Of a stretch of 35,905 nucleotides of DNA, positions 7,404-15,604 are shown one piece after another; the stretch's first letter is position 1, and each line of letters begins with the position of its first letter. Source of the DNA: Eubacterium limosum (GTDB taxonomy: Bacteria; Bacillota; Clostridia; Eubacteriales; Eubacteriaceae); contig CAUEUD010000006.1 of NCBI GenBank assembly GCA_959020865.1, forward strand, positions 1-35,905, written 5' to 3'. The position numbers and the translations under genes were made by a program. The notes beneath the pieces were generated by a model that was given only the letters and a program-made list of their open reading frames with translations, was not told the origin of the DNA and made no database searches.

Positions 7404-8288
7404 TCATCTCAGAAATGACAGTTGCTCACATTGATATCGGTCTTTGTAGTCTTTGATAATATCCTTCATTCTGAAACTGAGGCCCGCCTGACCGCAGCTA
7501 GTTTTTAAAAACGTGTAAAGTTCGTGCGCTCTGGAAGCCCCGCAGCTGTAGGCGTTGCCGTATTGACGCATATACTTTTGCCGGAATCCGGGAAAATGCT
7601 GGTCCAGCTGATTAAAATAATAGTCTCTCTGGACATCTCTCAGAGTAACGCCAAAACCGGGATAAATAAAACGTGCGCCGCACTTTTCCCCCTGTTCCAC
7701 AATCGACCGAATATTTTCTGTGCTGTCCTCAATAAAGGGAAGGACCGGCATCAGCAAAATGCCGGTATAGATGCCCGCTTCTGAGAGGGCCTTCACTGCC
7801 TCAAACCGCTCGGTGCTTGGCGGCGCCCCAGGCTCGACAATACCGCTCAACACATCGTCCGCTGCTGTGATTGTAACCTTACAGATAACCGGGGAATGGC
7901 TCTGGATACAGGACAGCAGATCAATATCCCGTGTGACAAGGCTCCCTTTGGTCGCGATGGCCACGCCAAAGCCATAGTGGTCAATGAGCTTGAGCGCTTC
8001 CCTGGTCAGGCACTCCCTTCTCTCAAAAGGGTTGTAGGGATCGCTCATGGCGCCGGTACCTACCACGCCTTTTTTCTTTTTACTTTTAAGGTCACAGGCG
8101 ATGAGCCTGAGGGCATCCTGCTTTTTCTTTACCGTGTCAAAATCCGTATTCTGGTAGCATTCGCTGCGGCTGTCACAGTAAATGCAGCCGTGGCAGCAGC
8201 CCCTGTAAATATTCATGCTGTATTCTGTTCCGAACCAGGCAGTATTTTTATTCTTGGTGACCAGTGTTTTGGCCGGTATTGTTTCCAT
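7404..8288 (-). CDS. SplB-type radical SAM protein
   Basis: A 294-residue enzyme with the radical SAM cluster motif C31-x3-C35-x2-C38 in RGCCHGCIYCDSRS, which binds the 4Fe-4S cluster that cleaves S-adenosylmethionine. Other family marks are GTGAMSDPYNPFE and a repeated TKGSLVTRDIDLL region. It resembles the COG1533 group (spore photoproduct lyase-like and Rv2578c-like proteins), whose members outside true SplB have no agreed function. No SPASM extension and no precursor peptide nearby, so it is not an obvious peptide maturase. GAGGAG precedes the ATG. The final codons overlap half of a terminator stem whose other arm has been lost at the pseudogene junction. Confidence 0.85.
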   Translation of the reverse strand: METIPAKTLVTKNKNTAWFGTEYSMNIYRGCCHGCIYCDSRSECYQNTDFDTVKKKQDALRLIACDLKSKKKKGVVGTGAMSDPYNPFERRECLTREALKLIDHYGFGVAIATKGSLVTRDIDLLSCIQSHSPVICKVTITAADDVLSGIVEPGAPPSTERFEAVKALSEAGIYTGILLMPVLPFIEDSTENIRSIVEQGEKCGARFIYPGFGVTLRDVQRDYYFNQLDQHFPGFRQKYMRQYGNAYSCGASRAHELYTFLKTSCGQAGLSFRMKDIIKDYKDRYQCEQLSFLR

Positions 8289-8315
8289 TGATGTCTCCTC
8301 TTTTTTTCTGTCTAT

Positions 8316-8344
8316 ATTATATCAGATATAACCTGACAGGTTGT
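8316..8344 (-). promoter_or_regulatory. Promoter of the SplB-like gene with a 13-bp palindrome
   Basis: On the minus strand TATAAT (8316-8321) is preceded by a weak -35 at the normal distance. The perfect palindrome AACCTGACAGGTT (8330-8342) covers the spacer and -35, a position suited to a repressor. The regulator is unknown. Confidence 0.45.
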
Positions 8345-8371
8345 GTCATATTTGAATAACGGCGCTTCTTC

Positions 8372-8400
8372 TTGCATTTTGCTGCTTTTCTGGTTATACT
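8372..8400 (+). promoter_or_regulatory. Promoter of the second two-component module
   Basis: TTGCAT (8372-8377), a 17-bp spacer and TATACT (8395-8400) lie 23 nt before the response regulator start. Confidence 0.65.
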
Positions 8401-8423
8401 GAACTGCGTACAAGGAGGTACCT

Positions 8424-9113
8424 ATGACTGACAAACCATCAAAAATACTCATCGTTGAGGATGATCTCGCCCTGAACCAGGGACTTGTGCTGTCCTTAAA
8501 AAACGATTCTTATACCACGCTTCCGGTCTTTTCTATTAAGGAGGCCAGAGAACAGCTGGCGAATAATATCTTTGACCTGATCGTTCTGGATGTAAACCTG
8601 CCTGACGGCAATGGGCTGGAGCTGTGCCAGGAGATACGGCGCCGTTCTGCTGTTCCCATTATCTTTCTGACCGCCAACGATATGGAAATGGACGTGGTCG
8701 TCGGCCTTGAAAGCGGTGGAGACGACTATATCACAAAACCCTTCAGCCTGGCGATTCTGCGTGCCCGCATCGCCGCGCTACTGCGCCGCAGCCTGAGCGA
8801 AAGCCCAGATCGCATAAAAATTGACGCCTTTACTTTTGATTTTGACCAAATGGTCTTTTTAAAGGGCGAAGATGAGCTGACGCTCAGCAAAACAGAGCAG
8901 AAGCTGTTAAAGCTGCTGCTGACAAACCGCGGCAGCACAGTTACCAGAGCGCTGCTGCTGGAAAAGGTCTGGGGCGACAGCATGGACTTTGTGGATGAAA
9001 ACGCCCTTTCTGTAACCATACGCCGTCTGCGCCGCAAGCTCGAGGACAATTCCTCAAAGCCAGTGTATATCCAGACGGTCTACGGCCTAGGGTATACCTG
9101 GGCGGTGAAGTAA
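8424..9113 (+). CDS. OmpR-family response regulator of the second module
   Basis: A 229-residue regulator: receiver domain with VEDD (acidic pocket), phospho-acceptor Asp56 in IVLDVNLPDG and lysine in ITKPFS, then a winged-helix domain ending YIQTVYGLGYTW. AAGGAGG lies 5 nt before the ATG. The kinase starts 1 nt after its stop. Two GGAAAGAA repeats 11 bp apart in front of the ABC genes (10082-10100) are a plausible target. The kinase-linked order regulator, kinase, ATPase, permease is that of Bce-like antimicrobial peptide detoxification modules. Confidence 0.92.
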   Translation: MTDKPSKILIVEDDLALNQGLVLSLKNDSYTTLPVFSIKEAREQLANNIFDLIVLDVNLPDGNGLELCQEIRRRSAVPIIFLTANDMEMDVVVGLESGGDDYITKPFSLAILRARIAALLRRSLSESPDRIKIDAFTFDFDQMVFLKGEDELTLSKTEQKLLKLLLTNRGSTVTRALLLEKVWGDSMDFVDENALSVTIRRLRRKLEDNSSKPVYIQTVYGLGYTWAVK

Positions 9114-9114
9114 A

Positions 9115-10053
9115 ATGAACACAGCCGCTATCCTTATTTCAATATCGGCCATTCTCCTCGGTGGGTTCTTTATCCTTTGCCTGTTCCGCTTAAACCGGAC
9201 GCTTACCCGTCTGGACCAAATGCTTGACAGCGCTCTTGAGGGCACCTTTGAGGAAAATGCTTTTGACGAAAGCCGCCTCTCAGCCATTGAAACAAAGCTC
9301 CATCATTTCCTGAGCGCCAGCCGTGCCCGCAGCAGCCGCACTGTATCTGAGCGGGATCAGGTCCAGACCCTTATCGGCGATATTTCCCACCAGACAAAAA
9401 CGCCCATTGCCAACCTGAGGCTTTATTCAGACTTGCTGGCAGAACAGACAGACCTTCCAGAATCTGCCCAGCCGCTGGCAGATGAGATTGGCCGGCAGAG
9501 CGCAAAGCTTGATTTTCTGATCCAGTCACTGATCAAGGCCTCCCGGCTTGAAAACGGCATCGTACAGGTTTCACCCGAAGCCTCAGCCATTGATACGCTT
9601 TCAGAAAACGTCGCGCTAGGGGTGTTAAAAAAAGCTCAAAACCGTTCTGTCGCACTTACTGTAGATGTTCCGCAAGGCCTGTCCGCCTGTTTTGATCCAA
9701 AATGGACAGCAGAGGCTCTTTATAATATTATGGACAACGCAATCAAGTACACCCCGCAAGGCGGAAAGGTCCGCGTCACCGTGCAGGCCTATGAATTGTT
9801 CTGCCGAATCGACATCTCGGATACTGGAATCGGTATTTCCGAAGACGAAATACCCAAGATTTTCAGCCGCTTCTACCGTTCCTCCGCAGTCAGCCAGGAA
9901 GAGGGCGTTGGCATTGGCCTTTACCTCTCCCGGGAGATTATCACCTTGCAGGGCGGCTATATCAAGGTTTCCTCCGAACCCGGTAAAGGCTCCTGCTTCT
10001 CTGTTTTTCTGCCACGCTCTTTTCAAAAAAAGGAAAAAACTTCTGCCTTTTAA
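9115..10053 (+). CDS. Sensor histidine kinase of the second module
   Basis: A 312-residue kinase with one N-terminal membrane helix (about 5-24), a short linker, a HisKA region with DISHQTKTPI (His92), and HATPase_c with NIMDNAIKYTP (N box), DTGIGI (G1) and GVGIGLYLSR (G2). SHQTKTP in place of the usual SHELRTP is common in small Firmicute kinases tied to ABC transporters. Such kinases lack an input domain and usually sense flux through the partner transporter, which here is encoded immediately downstream. It starts 1 nt after the regulator stop, so the two are co-translated. Confidence 0.9.
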   Translation: MNTAAILISISAILLGGFFILCLFRLNRTLTRLDQMLDSALEGTFEENAFDESRLSAIETKLHHFLSASRARSSRTVSERDQVQTLIGDISHQTKTPIANLRLYSDLLAEQTDLPESAQPLADEIGRQSAKLDFLIQSLIKASRLENGIVQVSPEASAIDTLSENVALGVLKKAQNRSVALTVDVPQGLSACFDPKWTAEALYNIMDNAIKYTPQGGKVRVTVQAYELFCRIDISDTGIGISEDEIPKIFSRFYRSSAVSQEEGVGIGLYLSREIITLQGGYIKVSSEPGKGSCFSVFLPRSFQKKEKTSAF

Positions 10054-10070
10054 ATGAAATCTGTCAAAAT

Positions 10071-10136
10071 TGTAAGATTCCGGAAAGAACATGGAAAGAA
10101 GTTTTTGTTATAGTTTGTTTATGGAGTTCTTACTCC
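10071..10136 (+). promoter_or_regulatory. Candidate inducible promoter of the FtsX-type ABC genes
   Basis: GGAAAGAA occurs at 10082-10089 and 10093-10100 (11-bp period), with a weaker third copy at 10071-10078. A TATAGT -10 box follows at 10109-10114, while the -35 position has no consensus, as expected when a response regulator takes its place. GGAGT-TCTT-ACTCC (10123-10136) forms a small hairpin in the leader. Confidence 0.45.
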
Positions 10137-10164
10137 GTACAGACTATCAATTATGGAGGTCATT

Positions 10165-10845
10165 ATGATCATTCTACAGACAAAACAGCTAAAAAAATAT
10201 TACGGTACAGGTGAAACCACTGTAAAGGCTCTTGACAATGTGTCCCTTGAGATAGAAGAAGGCTCATTTTCAGCCATTGTCGGCACCTCAGGCAGTGGAA
10301 AATCCACGCTTTTACATATGCTCGGCGGACTGGACCGCCCTACATCAGGCTCCGTAATGGTGGATGGCAAAAACATCTTTGATTTGAAGGATGACGCCCT
10401 GACCATTTTCAGACGCCGCAAAATTGGATTTGTGTTTCAAAACTACAACCTGGTGCCAGTCCTCAATGTTTACGAAAATATCGTCCTGCCCATCGAGCTG
10501 GACGGCAATACAGTTGACAAAAAATACGTAAGCAAAATTATCGACATCCTCGGGCTTAAAAGCAAGCTTTACAGTCTTCCGAGCCAGCTTTCCGGCGGCC
10601 AGCAACAGCGCGTCGCCATTGCCCGGGCCCTTGCCTCTAAGCCGGCCATTATCCTGGCCGACGAACCCACCGGTAATCTGGATTCCAAAACCAGTCTGGA
10701 TGTTCTGGGTCTTTTAAAAATCACCAGCGAGCACTTTCATCAGACCATTGTGATGATCACTCACAATGAGGAAATCGCTCAGACGGCAGACCGGATCATC
10801 CACATCGAGGATGGTCAGATCACAGGTGGTGGCCGCTATGCTTAA
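10165..10845 (+). CDS. ABC transporter ATPase, MacB/LolD/BceA-like
   Basis: A 226-residue ATPase. The ATG at 10165 is chosen because GGAGG lies 5 nt before it; an ATG four codons upstream overlaps the ribosome site. Walker A is GTSGSGKST (40-48), signature LSGGQQQR, Walker B IILADEPTGNLD, H-loop ITHNEE. The LADEPTGNLD form marks the family that drives FtsX-like permeases by mechanotransmission. Its last 8 nt overlap the permease gene, indicating coupling. Together they probably free membrane-bound targets from antimicrobial peptides or signal their presence to the kinase. Confidence 0.9.
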   Translation: MIILQTKQLKKYYGTGETTVKALDNVSLEIEEGSFSAIVGTSGSGKSTLLHMLGGLDRPTSGSVMVDGKNIFDLKDDALTIFRRRKIGFVFQNYNLVPVLNVYENIVLPIELDGNTVDKKYVSKIIDILGLKSKLYSLPSQLSGGQQQRVAIARALASKPAIILADEPTGNLDSKTSLDVLGLLKITSEHFHQTIVMITHNEEIAQTADRIIHIEDGQITGGGRYA

Positions 10846-13345
10846 GGTCAAGAATAAAAAAGCCGTGGGCAGGATCGCTCTCAAGAGCTTTAAAGCCAAT
10901 AAGCTCCGCAATCTCATCGCCATTGTGGCCATTGCCCTGACCACCATCCTGTTCACCACGCTTTTCACCATGGGCACCGGCGTAGTAGAAACCTTTCAGC
11001 AGCAGACCATCCGTCAGGCCGGCGGGGACGGGCACGCGGTTTTAAAGTACCTGAACGATGAAGAATTTGACAAAATCAAAAAACATCCTCTGATTAAAGA
11101 GATCAGCTACGACCGCCTGATGGCAGACTCAGTAGACAATCCAGAACTGCTGAAACGCCGGTCTGAGCTGTGGTATAAAGACGATACAGGCCTAAAATTT
11201 GCAGGTATCCGCCTGACAGAAGGACAGAAGCCCCAGTCTGCCAACGAGATCATCACGGATACTAAAACCCTCGACATGCTGGGCCTGCCTCACGAGGTTG
11301 GCGCCACTGTTCCCCTGACTTACACCATCCAGGACCAGGTTTTTACCCGTAACTTTATTCTTTCTGGCTACTGGGAAAGCGACCCGGTTTTTAATGTCGG
11401 GCAGATTTATGTCTCCCAGGCTTTTGTCTCTGAAAATGCTGATATTCTCAGCCAGGCTGACCCGGGAGACGGCCAGATGGCTGGAGTGGTAAATGCCTAT
11501 ATCCTGTTTAGAAACAGCTTTAATCTCGATGCCAAGATTCATCAGGTGATCACCGAGAGTGGCTTCAACGCTTCGGATTCCGAAGCGCCTGACTACATTG
11601 CCTCCAATGTCAACTGGGCTTACCTGTCCTCAAACTTCTCATTAAGCCCTGCCACTGTTCTGGCCGCTTCATCTGCCATTATCCTCATTGTGTTCACAGG
11701 CTATCTGATTATCTACAATATTTTTCAGATATCCGTTATCCGGGATATTCGTTTTTATGGCCTGTTAAAAACCATTGGAACGACTGGGCGGCAGATCCGG
11801 CATATCCTTAACCGGCAGGCTGTTCTGCTTTCAGCCATCGGTATTCCCATCGGCCTGATTATTGGCTTTTTCACCGGGAAAGCCCTGATTCCCGTTCTTT
11901 TATCGGCCAGTAACTACAGCGCGGACAACGGCGTTTATGTCTCACTGAACCCGCTGATTTTTGTCGGCTCTGCCCTGTTTGCCATTGTGACAGTTTTCAT
12001 TAGCACGCGCAAGCCTGGGTGTGTTGCCTCCAGAGTATCCCCCATTGAGGCGGTTCGTTATACCGAAGGTGGAAAAGAACGAAAAAAACAGAAAAAATCA
12101 ACAGACGGCGGCAGGCTTTACCGCATGGCGCTTTCTAATCTCGGCCGCAGCCGGGGTAGAACGATCCTTGTAATCATTTCACTGTCTCTGAGCCTCGTAC
12201 TCCTGAACACGGTGTTCACGCTGTCCAGAGGGCTGGACATGGAAAAATACGTAAGCCGATGGGCCAACACAGACTTTGTTATTGCCCACGCCGATTATTT
12301 TAATTATGACTATACAGGCCCTGAGAACACGCTGTCTGACAGCTTTATCCAATTGGTCGAATCTCAGCCAGGCTTTGAAGCGGGCGGGCGGGTCTTTGGC
12401 GGAAAAAGCCAGAACATCAAAATGGACAATCCTCCCGGAGAAACCGAATACAGCAAAAATGGTGAGCAGGTCTTCGCCTCTGTATACGGTGTGGACCCTT
12501 TCGTGCTGGATAAACTCACGGTCTTAGAGGGAACTGCAGACGCTGAAAAGCTTGCTACCGGAAACTACATCATCGCCGCCTATGAGTGTGACGATTACGG
12601 CAATCCTTATCCTTACAGCGCCCCATTCAGTCTTGGTCAATCCGTTACCCTGTATGACAAGAATGGTACGCCGCATACTTACGAGGTGCTGGCAAAGTCC
12701 AAAGTAAACCTGAACGTGGCATCAGACCGAAGCAGTTGGGGCTACAACTTCTATCTCCCATCCGAGGTGTACAGCAGTCTTGACCCCGATCAACCTCTGA
12801 TGGAATACACCTTTGACGTATCTGACAGCCTGGAGGGTAAAATGGAAGCCTTCCTGAAAAATTATACTGAAAAGAACGAGCCCACAATGGACTATGAATC
12901 CCGTGAGCTCATTATCAACGAATTTGAGAGCATGCGGCAGATGATTTTGGTCATCGGCGGTATTCTGACCTTTATCATTGGTCTCATTGGTATCCTGAAC
13001 TTTGTCAATTCCATTCTGACCAGTATTATTACCAGACGGCGGGAGTTCGCCATGCTTCAGAGCATCGGTATGACTGGAAGCCAGCTGACGAAAATGCTCT
13101 GTCTGGAGGGGCTTTACTATGCCCTTGGAACCATGCTGTTCTCTCTGGTTCTTGGCATTCTGTTCTCTGCCATTATCCTTCGTGGCGTTACGGCGTCCCT
13201 GTGGTTTTTCTCCTACCACTTTATCATTACACCGCTGCTCATCACCTACCCCATCCTTTTAGCCTTATCTGTGCTGATTCCGGTTATTTCTTACCGGAGC
13301 ACCATCAAACAGAGTATTGTGGAACGTCTGCGCGAAGCAGAATAA
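10838..13345 (+). CDS. FtsX-type ABC permease with two extracellular domains
   Basis: An 835-residue permease starting at the ATG at 10838, which overlaps the ATPase stop; AGGTGG lies about 9 nt upstream. One membrane helix near residues 23-45 is followed by an extracellular domain of about 220 residues, three helices (about 270-430, with IRDIRFYGLLKTIGTTGRQI as FtsX coupling segment), a fifth helix near 460, a second large extracellular domain (about 490-700), and three final helices with ITRRREFAMLQSIGMTG. This two-half FtsX layout is larger than classic BceB (about 650 residues, one extracellular domain), so it belongs to the broader group of peptide-sensing FtsX permeases. Substrate unknown. 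Confidence 0.85.
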   Translation: MLKVKNKKAVGRIALKSFKANKLRNLIAIVAIALTTILFTTLFTMGTGVVETFQQQTIRQAGGDGHAVLKYLNDEEFDKIKKHPLIKEISYDRLMADSVDNPELLKRRSELWYKDDTGLKFAGIRLTEGQKPQSANEIITDTKTLDMLGLPHEVGATVPLTYTIQDQVFTRNFILSGYWESDPVFNVGQIYVSQAFVSENADILSQADPGDGQMAGVVNAYILFRNSFNLDAKIHQVITESGFNASDSEAPDYIASNVNWAYLSSNFSLSPATVLAASSAIILIVFTGYLIIYNIFQISVIRDIRFYGLLKTIGTTGRQIRHILNRQAVLLSAIGIPIGLIIGFFTGKALIPVLLSASNYSADNGVYVSLNPLIFVGSALFAIVTVFISTRKPGCVASRVSPIEAVRYTEGGKERKKQKKSTDGGRLYRMALSNLGRSRGRTILVIISLSLSLVLLNTVFTLSRGLDMEKYVSRWANTDFVIAHADYFNYDYTGPENTLSDSFIQLVESQPGFEAGGRVFGGKSQNIKMDNPPGETEYSKNGEQVFASVYGVDPFVLDKLTVLEGTADAEKLATGNYIIAAYECDDYGNPYPYSAPFSLGQSVTLYDKNGTPHTYEVLAKSKVNLNVASDRSSWGYNFYLPSEVYSSLDPDQPLMEYTFDVSDSLEGKMEAFLKNYTEKNEPTMDYESRELIINEFESMRQMILVIGGILTFIIGLIGILNFVNSILTSIITRRREFAMLQSIGMTGSQLTKMLCLEGLYYALGTMLFSLVLGILFSAIILRGVTASLWFFSYHFIITPLLITYPILLALSVLIPVISYRSTIKQSIVERLREAE

Positions 13346-13346
13346 T

Positions 13347-13383
13347 AAAAAAGCAGAGACTGAAATCAGTCTCTGCTTTTTTT
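13347..13383. terminator. Bidirectional terminator between permease and trpB
   Basis: GCAGAGACTG-AAAT-CAGTCTCTGC (13353-13376), with A-run before and T-run after, ends the plus-strand permease gene and the minus-strand trpB gene. Confidence 0.9.
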
Positions 13384-13386
13384 GCT

Positions 13387-14766
13387 TTACTCCTGAATCC
13401 CCGGAATTTTCGGCAGGCTGTCGAAGCCTTTCTGCAGATCCTCATCGCTTGGAATATAGTCGTTCATTCTGCCTTCAAGGTAGGCTGAATAGGCGGTCAT
13501 ATCAAAATAGCCGGTGCCGGTCAGGCCAAAGAGGATGGTTTTGGCTTCGCCGGTTTCCTTGCAGCGCAGGGCTTCATCCATGGCAGCGCGGATGGCGTGG
13601 GCAGATTCGGGCGCTGGCAGAATGGTTTCTTTTTTGGCAAAATAAACCGCTGCTTCAAACACGCGGGTCTGCTCTACAGAGGTGGCTTCCATATAGCCGT
13701 CGTGATACAGCTTGGATAAGATCGGGGACATCCCGTGGTAGCGCAGGCCGCCGGCATGGTTGGCCGATGGAATAAAACCGCTGCCCAGGGTATACATTTT
13801 GGCCATCGGGGTGATTTTGCCTGTATCGCAGAAATCGTAGGCGTAGCGGCCGCGGGTCAGCGACGGACAGGACGCGGGCTCGACGGCAATGATTCTGGGA
13901 TCGGCTTTTCCGGTGAGCTTATCCTGCATAAACGGCGCTATGAGACCGCCAAGGTTCGAACCGCCGCCAGCGCAGCCAATGACAACATCGGGGTATTCTC
14001 CCAGAATCTCCATTGCTTTTTTACTCTCGAGACCGATGATGGACTGATGCAGCAACACCTGATTGAGGACAGAGCCCAGCACATAGCGGCAGCCTTCGGT
14101 TTTAACTGCGGTTTCTACAGCTTCGGAGATGGCGCAGCCAAGACTCCCGGTCGTTCCCGGGTTTTCTGCTAAAATTTTGCGGCCAATGTCTGTGGTTTCA
14201 CTGGGGCTCGGCACTACCTTCCCGTCAAAGACCTGCATCACAGCCTTCCTGAAGGGCTTTTGTTCATAGGAAACCTTCACCATATACACGGTCAGCGGGA
14301 TATCGAAATAAGAGCTTGCCTCTGAGAGGGCTGTCCCCCACTGGCCGGCCCCGGTCTCTGTTGTCAGACTGGTCAGGCCCTGTTCCTTGGCATAATACAC
14401 CTGGGCGATGGCTGAGTTGAGCTTGTGGCTGCCGGAGGTATTGTTGCCTTCAAATTTATAGTAGATTTTGGCCGGGGTATCCAGCGCTTTTTCCAGGTTG
14501 TAGGCCCGGATCAACGGGGATGGACGATAGATTCGATACATTTCCTGAACGGGCTCTGGGATATCGAAATACCGGGTTTCACCATCCATTTCCTGGTGTG
14601 CCAGCTTTTCACAGAATACAGGATACAGGTCGGACTCCACCGCGGGCTGCATGGTGCCTGGGTTAATCAGGGGATCTGGCTGCTCTTTCATATCTGCCCG
14701 CAGGTTATACCACTGCTTTGGCAGGTCCTCTTCACTTAAATAGAAACGGTAAGGTATTTTTGCCAT
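13387..14766 (-). CDS. trpB: Tryptophan synthase beta chain, TrpB2 type
   Basis: A 459-residue PLP enzyme that joins indole and serine to make tryptophan. Lys115 in GNNTSGSHKLNSA is the PLP Schiff-base lysine, Glu137 in TETGAGQWG is the catalytic acid, and CAGGGSNLGG binds the cofactor phosphate. The length and N-terminal extension (FYLSEEDLPKQWYN) are those of TrpB2, not the 400-residue TrpB1 that pairs with TrpA. No other trp gene is nearby, so it may salvage free indole or pair with a remote alpha chain. A tryptophan T-box in the leader controls it. AAGGAG precedes the ATG. Confidence 0.92.
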   Translation of the reverse strand: MAKIPYRFYLSEEDLPKQWYNLRADMKEQPDPLINPGTMQPAVESDLYPVFCEKLAHQEMDGETRYFDIPEPVQEMYRIYRPSPLIRAYNLEKALDTPAKIYYKFEGNNTSGSHKLNSAIAQVYYAKEQGLTSLTTETGAGQWGTALSEASSYFDIPLTVYMVKVSYEQKPFRKAVMQVFDGKVVPSPSETTDIGRKILAENPGTTGSLGCAISEAVETAVKTEGCRYVLGSVLNQVLLHQSIIGLESKKAMEILGEYPDVVIGCAGGGSNLGGLIAPFMQDKLTGKADPRIIAVEPASCPSLTRGRYAYDFCDTGKITPMAKMYTLGSGFIPSANHAGGLRYHGMSPILSKLYHDGYMEATSVEQTRVFEAAVYFAKKETILPAPESAHAIRAAMDEALRCKETGEAKTILFGLTGTGYFDMTAYSAYLEGRMNDYIPSDEDLQKGFDSLPKIPGIQE

Positions 14767-14805
14767 AATTTTTTCTCCTTCTGTATGTTAAATTTGCCCA
14801 AATAA

Positions 14806-15094
14806 TCAAAAAAGACTTTTGCCCCATGCTAAGGGACAAAAGTCTGTAACTTCTGCGATACCACCCAAATTGATGCGCTGCCTTACAGCACACCCACTCA
14901 TTTTACATACCATCATATGCACCCCGCTGATAACGGATGGGGCTCCCGTCGGCGCCTACTTCCTAATGGTTTCAGACCGCACTCCCAAGTCCATTCAGTA
15001 ATTTCTGTGCTGCCGCATTTCCACCTGCCGCGGCTCTCTGGATACACCCGTCATTACCTACTTCTCTCGTTCGTCGTTTTGATTATTCTGGATT
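14806..15094 (-). promoter_or_regulatory. Tryptophan T-box leader of trpB
   Basis: This fills the gap upstream of trpB. On the minus strand the T-box bulge sequence TTTGGGTGGTATCGCAG (14853-14869) is followed by a terminator AGACTTTTG/CAAAAGTCT (14813-14845) and a T-run. Upstream, stem I features are visible: AGAGAGC with a GGTGGAAATGC distal loop, and a strand reading ATTACTGAATGGACTT in which TGG (14991-14993), after GAA, is the likely specifier codon. The RNA would read uncharged tRNA-Trp and allow readthrough into trpB only when tryptophan is short. Confidence 0.92.
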
Positions 15095-15100
15095 GGTGCT

Positions 15101-15129
15101 ATTCTATAATAAATCTAAGCTTCTGTCAA
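15101..15129 (-). promoter_or_regulatory. Promoter of the T-box/trpB transcript
   Basis: On the minus strand a perfect TTGACA (15124-15129), 17-bp spacer and TAGAAT (15101-15106). Transcription would start near 15094, at the 5' end of the T-box. Confidence 0.85.
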
Positions 15130-15146
15130 GCTAAATTTAGGCTTAT

Positions 15147-15175
15147 TTGCCGTTACTACTTTTATGGTTTATAAT
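15147..15175 (+). promoter_or_regulatory. Promoter of the cupin gene
   Basis: TTGCCG (15147-15152), a 17-bp spacer and TATAAT (15170-15175), about 30 nt before the cupin start. Confidence 0.7.
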
Positions 15176-15205
15176 AGAATCACTTCATCGGAAAGGAAAA
15201 TGATT

Positions 15206-15544
15206 ATGTTCACACTTCACGAAGACGAAAAAGCGTACCGTCACGGCGATCACGGGCCCAAATACCTGATGATGGGTCCTACCTCAAATTTTGGTATTGT
15301 CAAACTTCTGCCTGGCAATGTGGTGTCCCCACATTACCATGAGATTATGGAAGAAAACTTTTATATACTGGAAGGGACTGTCTCCATGACCGTAAATGAT
15401 GTCGAAAGCATCTACTCTGGTGGTGATTTTATTCATCTGGAGCCGGGAGAAGTCCACCGCCTTGAAAATAAGAGCACTGAAACGGTTCGGTTTGTGGTCA
15501 CCACCAGCCCCTGGATGGACCATGCCGACAAAATTGAAGTATAG
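15206..15544 (+). CDS. Small single-domain cupin protein
   Basis: A 112-residue protein. The ATG at 15206 is chosen, with AAGGA 8 nt upstream; the ATG at 15200 is too close to the ribosome site. The cupin motifs are SPHYHEIMEENFYILEG (two His and one Glu of the metal site, about residues 41-57) and PGEVHRLEN (third His, about 80-88), on a predicted double-stranded beta barrel. It probably binds a divalent metal and may act on, or sense, a small molecule, but the class is too broad to name a substrate. It is monocistronic, with its own promoter and terminator. Confidence 0.8.
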   Translation: MFTLHEDEKAYRHGDHGPKYLMMGPTSNFGIVKLLPGNVVSPHYHEIMEENFYILEGTVSMTVNDVESIYSGGDFIHLEPGEVHRLENKSTETVRFVVTTSPWMDHADKIEV

Positions 15545-15564
15545 CGCACCCAGGAAATCGTTCA

Positions 15565-15603
15565 GAGAGAAGATCCGGCAAAACACCGCATCTTCTCTTT
15601 TTG
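15565..15603. terminator. Bidirectional terminator, recurring family
   Basis: AGAGAAGATCCGG-CAAAACA-CCGCATCTTCTCT followed by TTTT. It shares the CAAAAC loop and the GCATC/GATG arms with the stem-loops at 2228 and 18528. It serves the cupin gene and the convergent MerR gene. Confidence 0.8.
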
Positions 15604-15604
15604 C

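Noticed and set aside
7404..8288. SplB-like radical SAM protein as a second RiPP maturase
   Set aside because: It lacks a SPASM or other auxiliary-cluster domain and a precursor peptide gene, and matches the SplB-like group.
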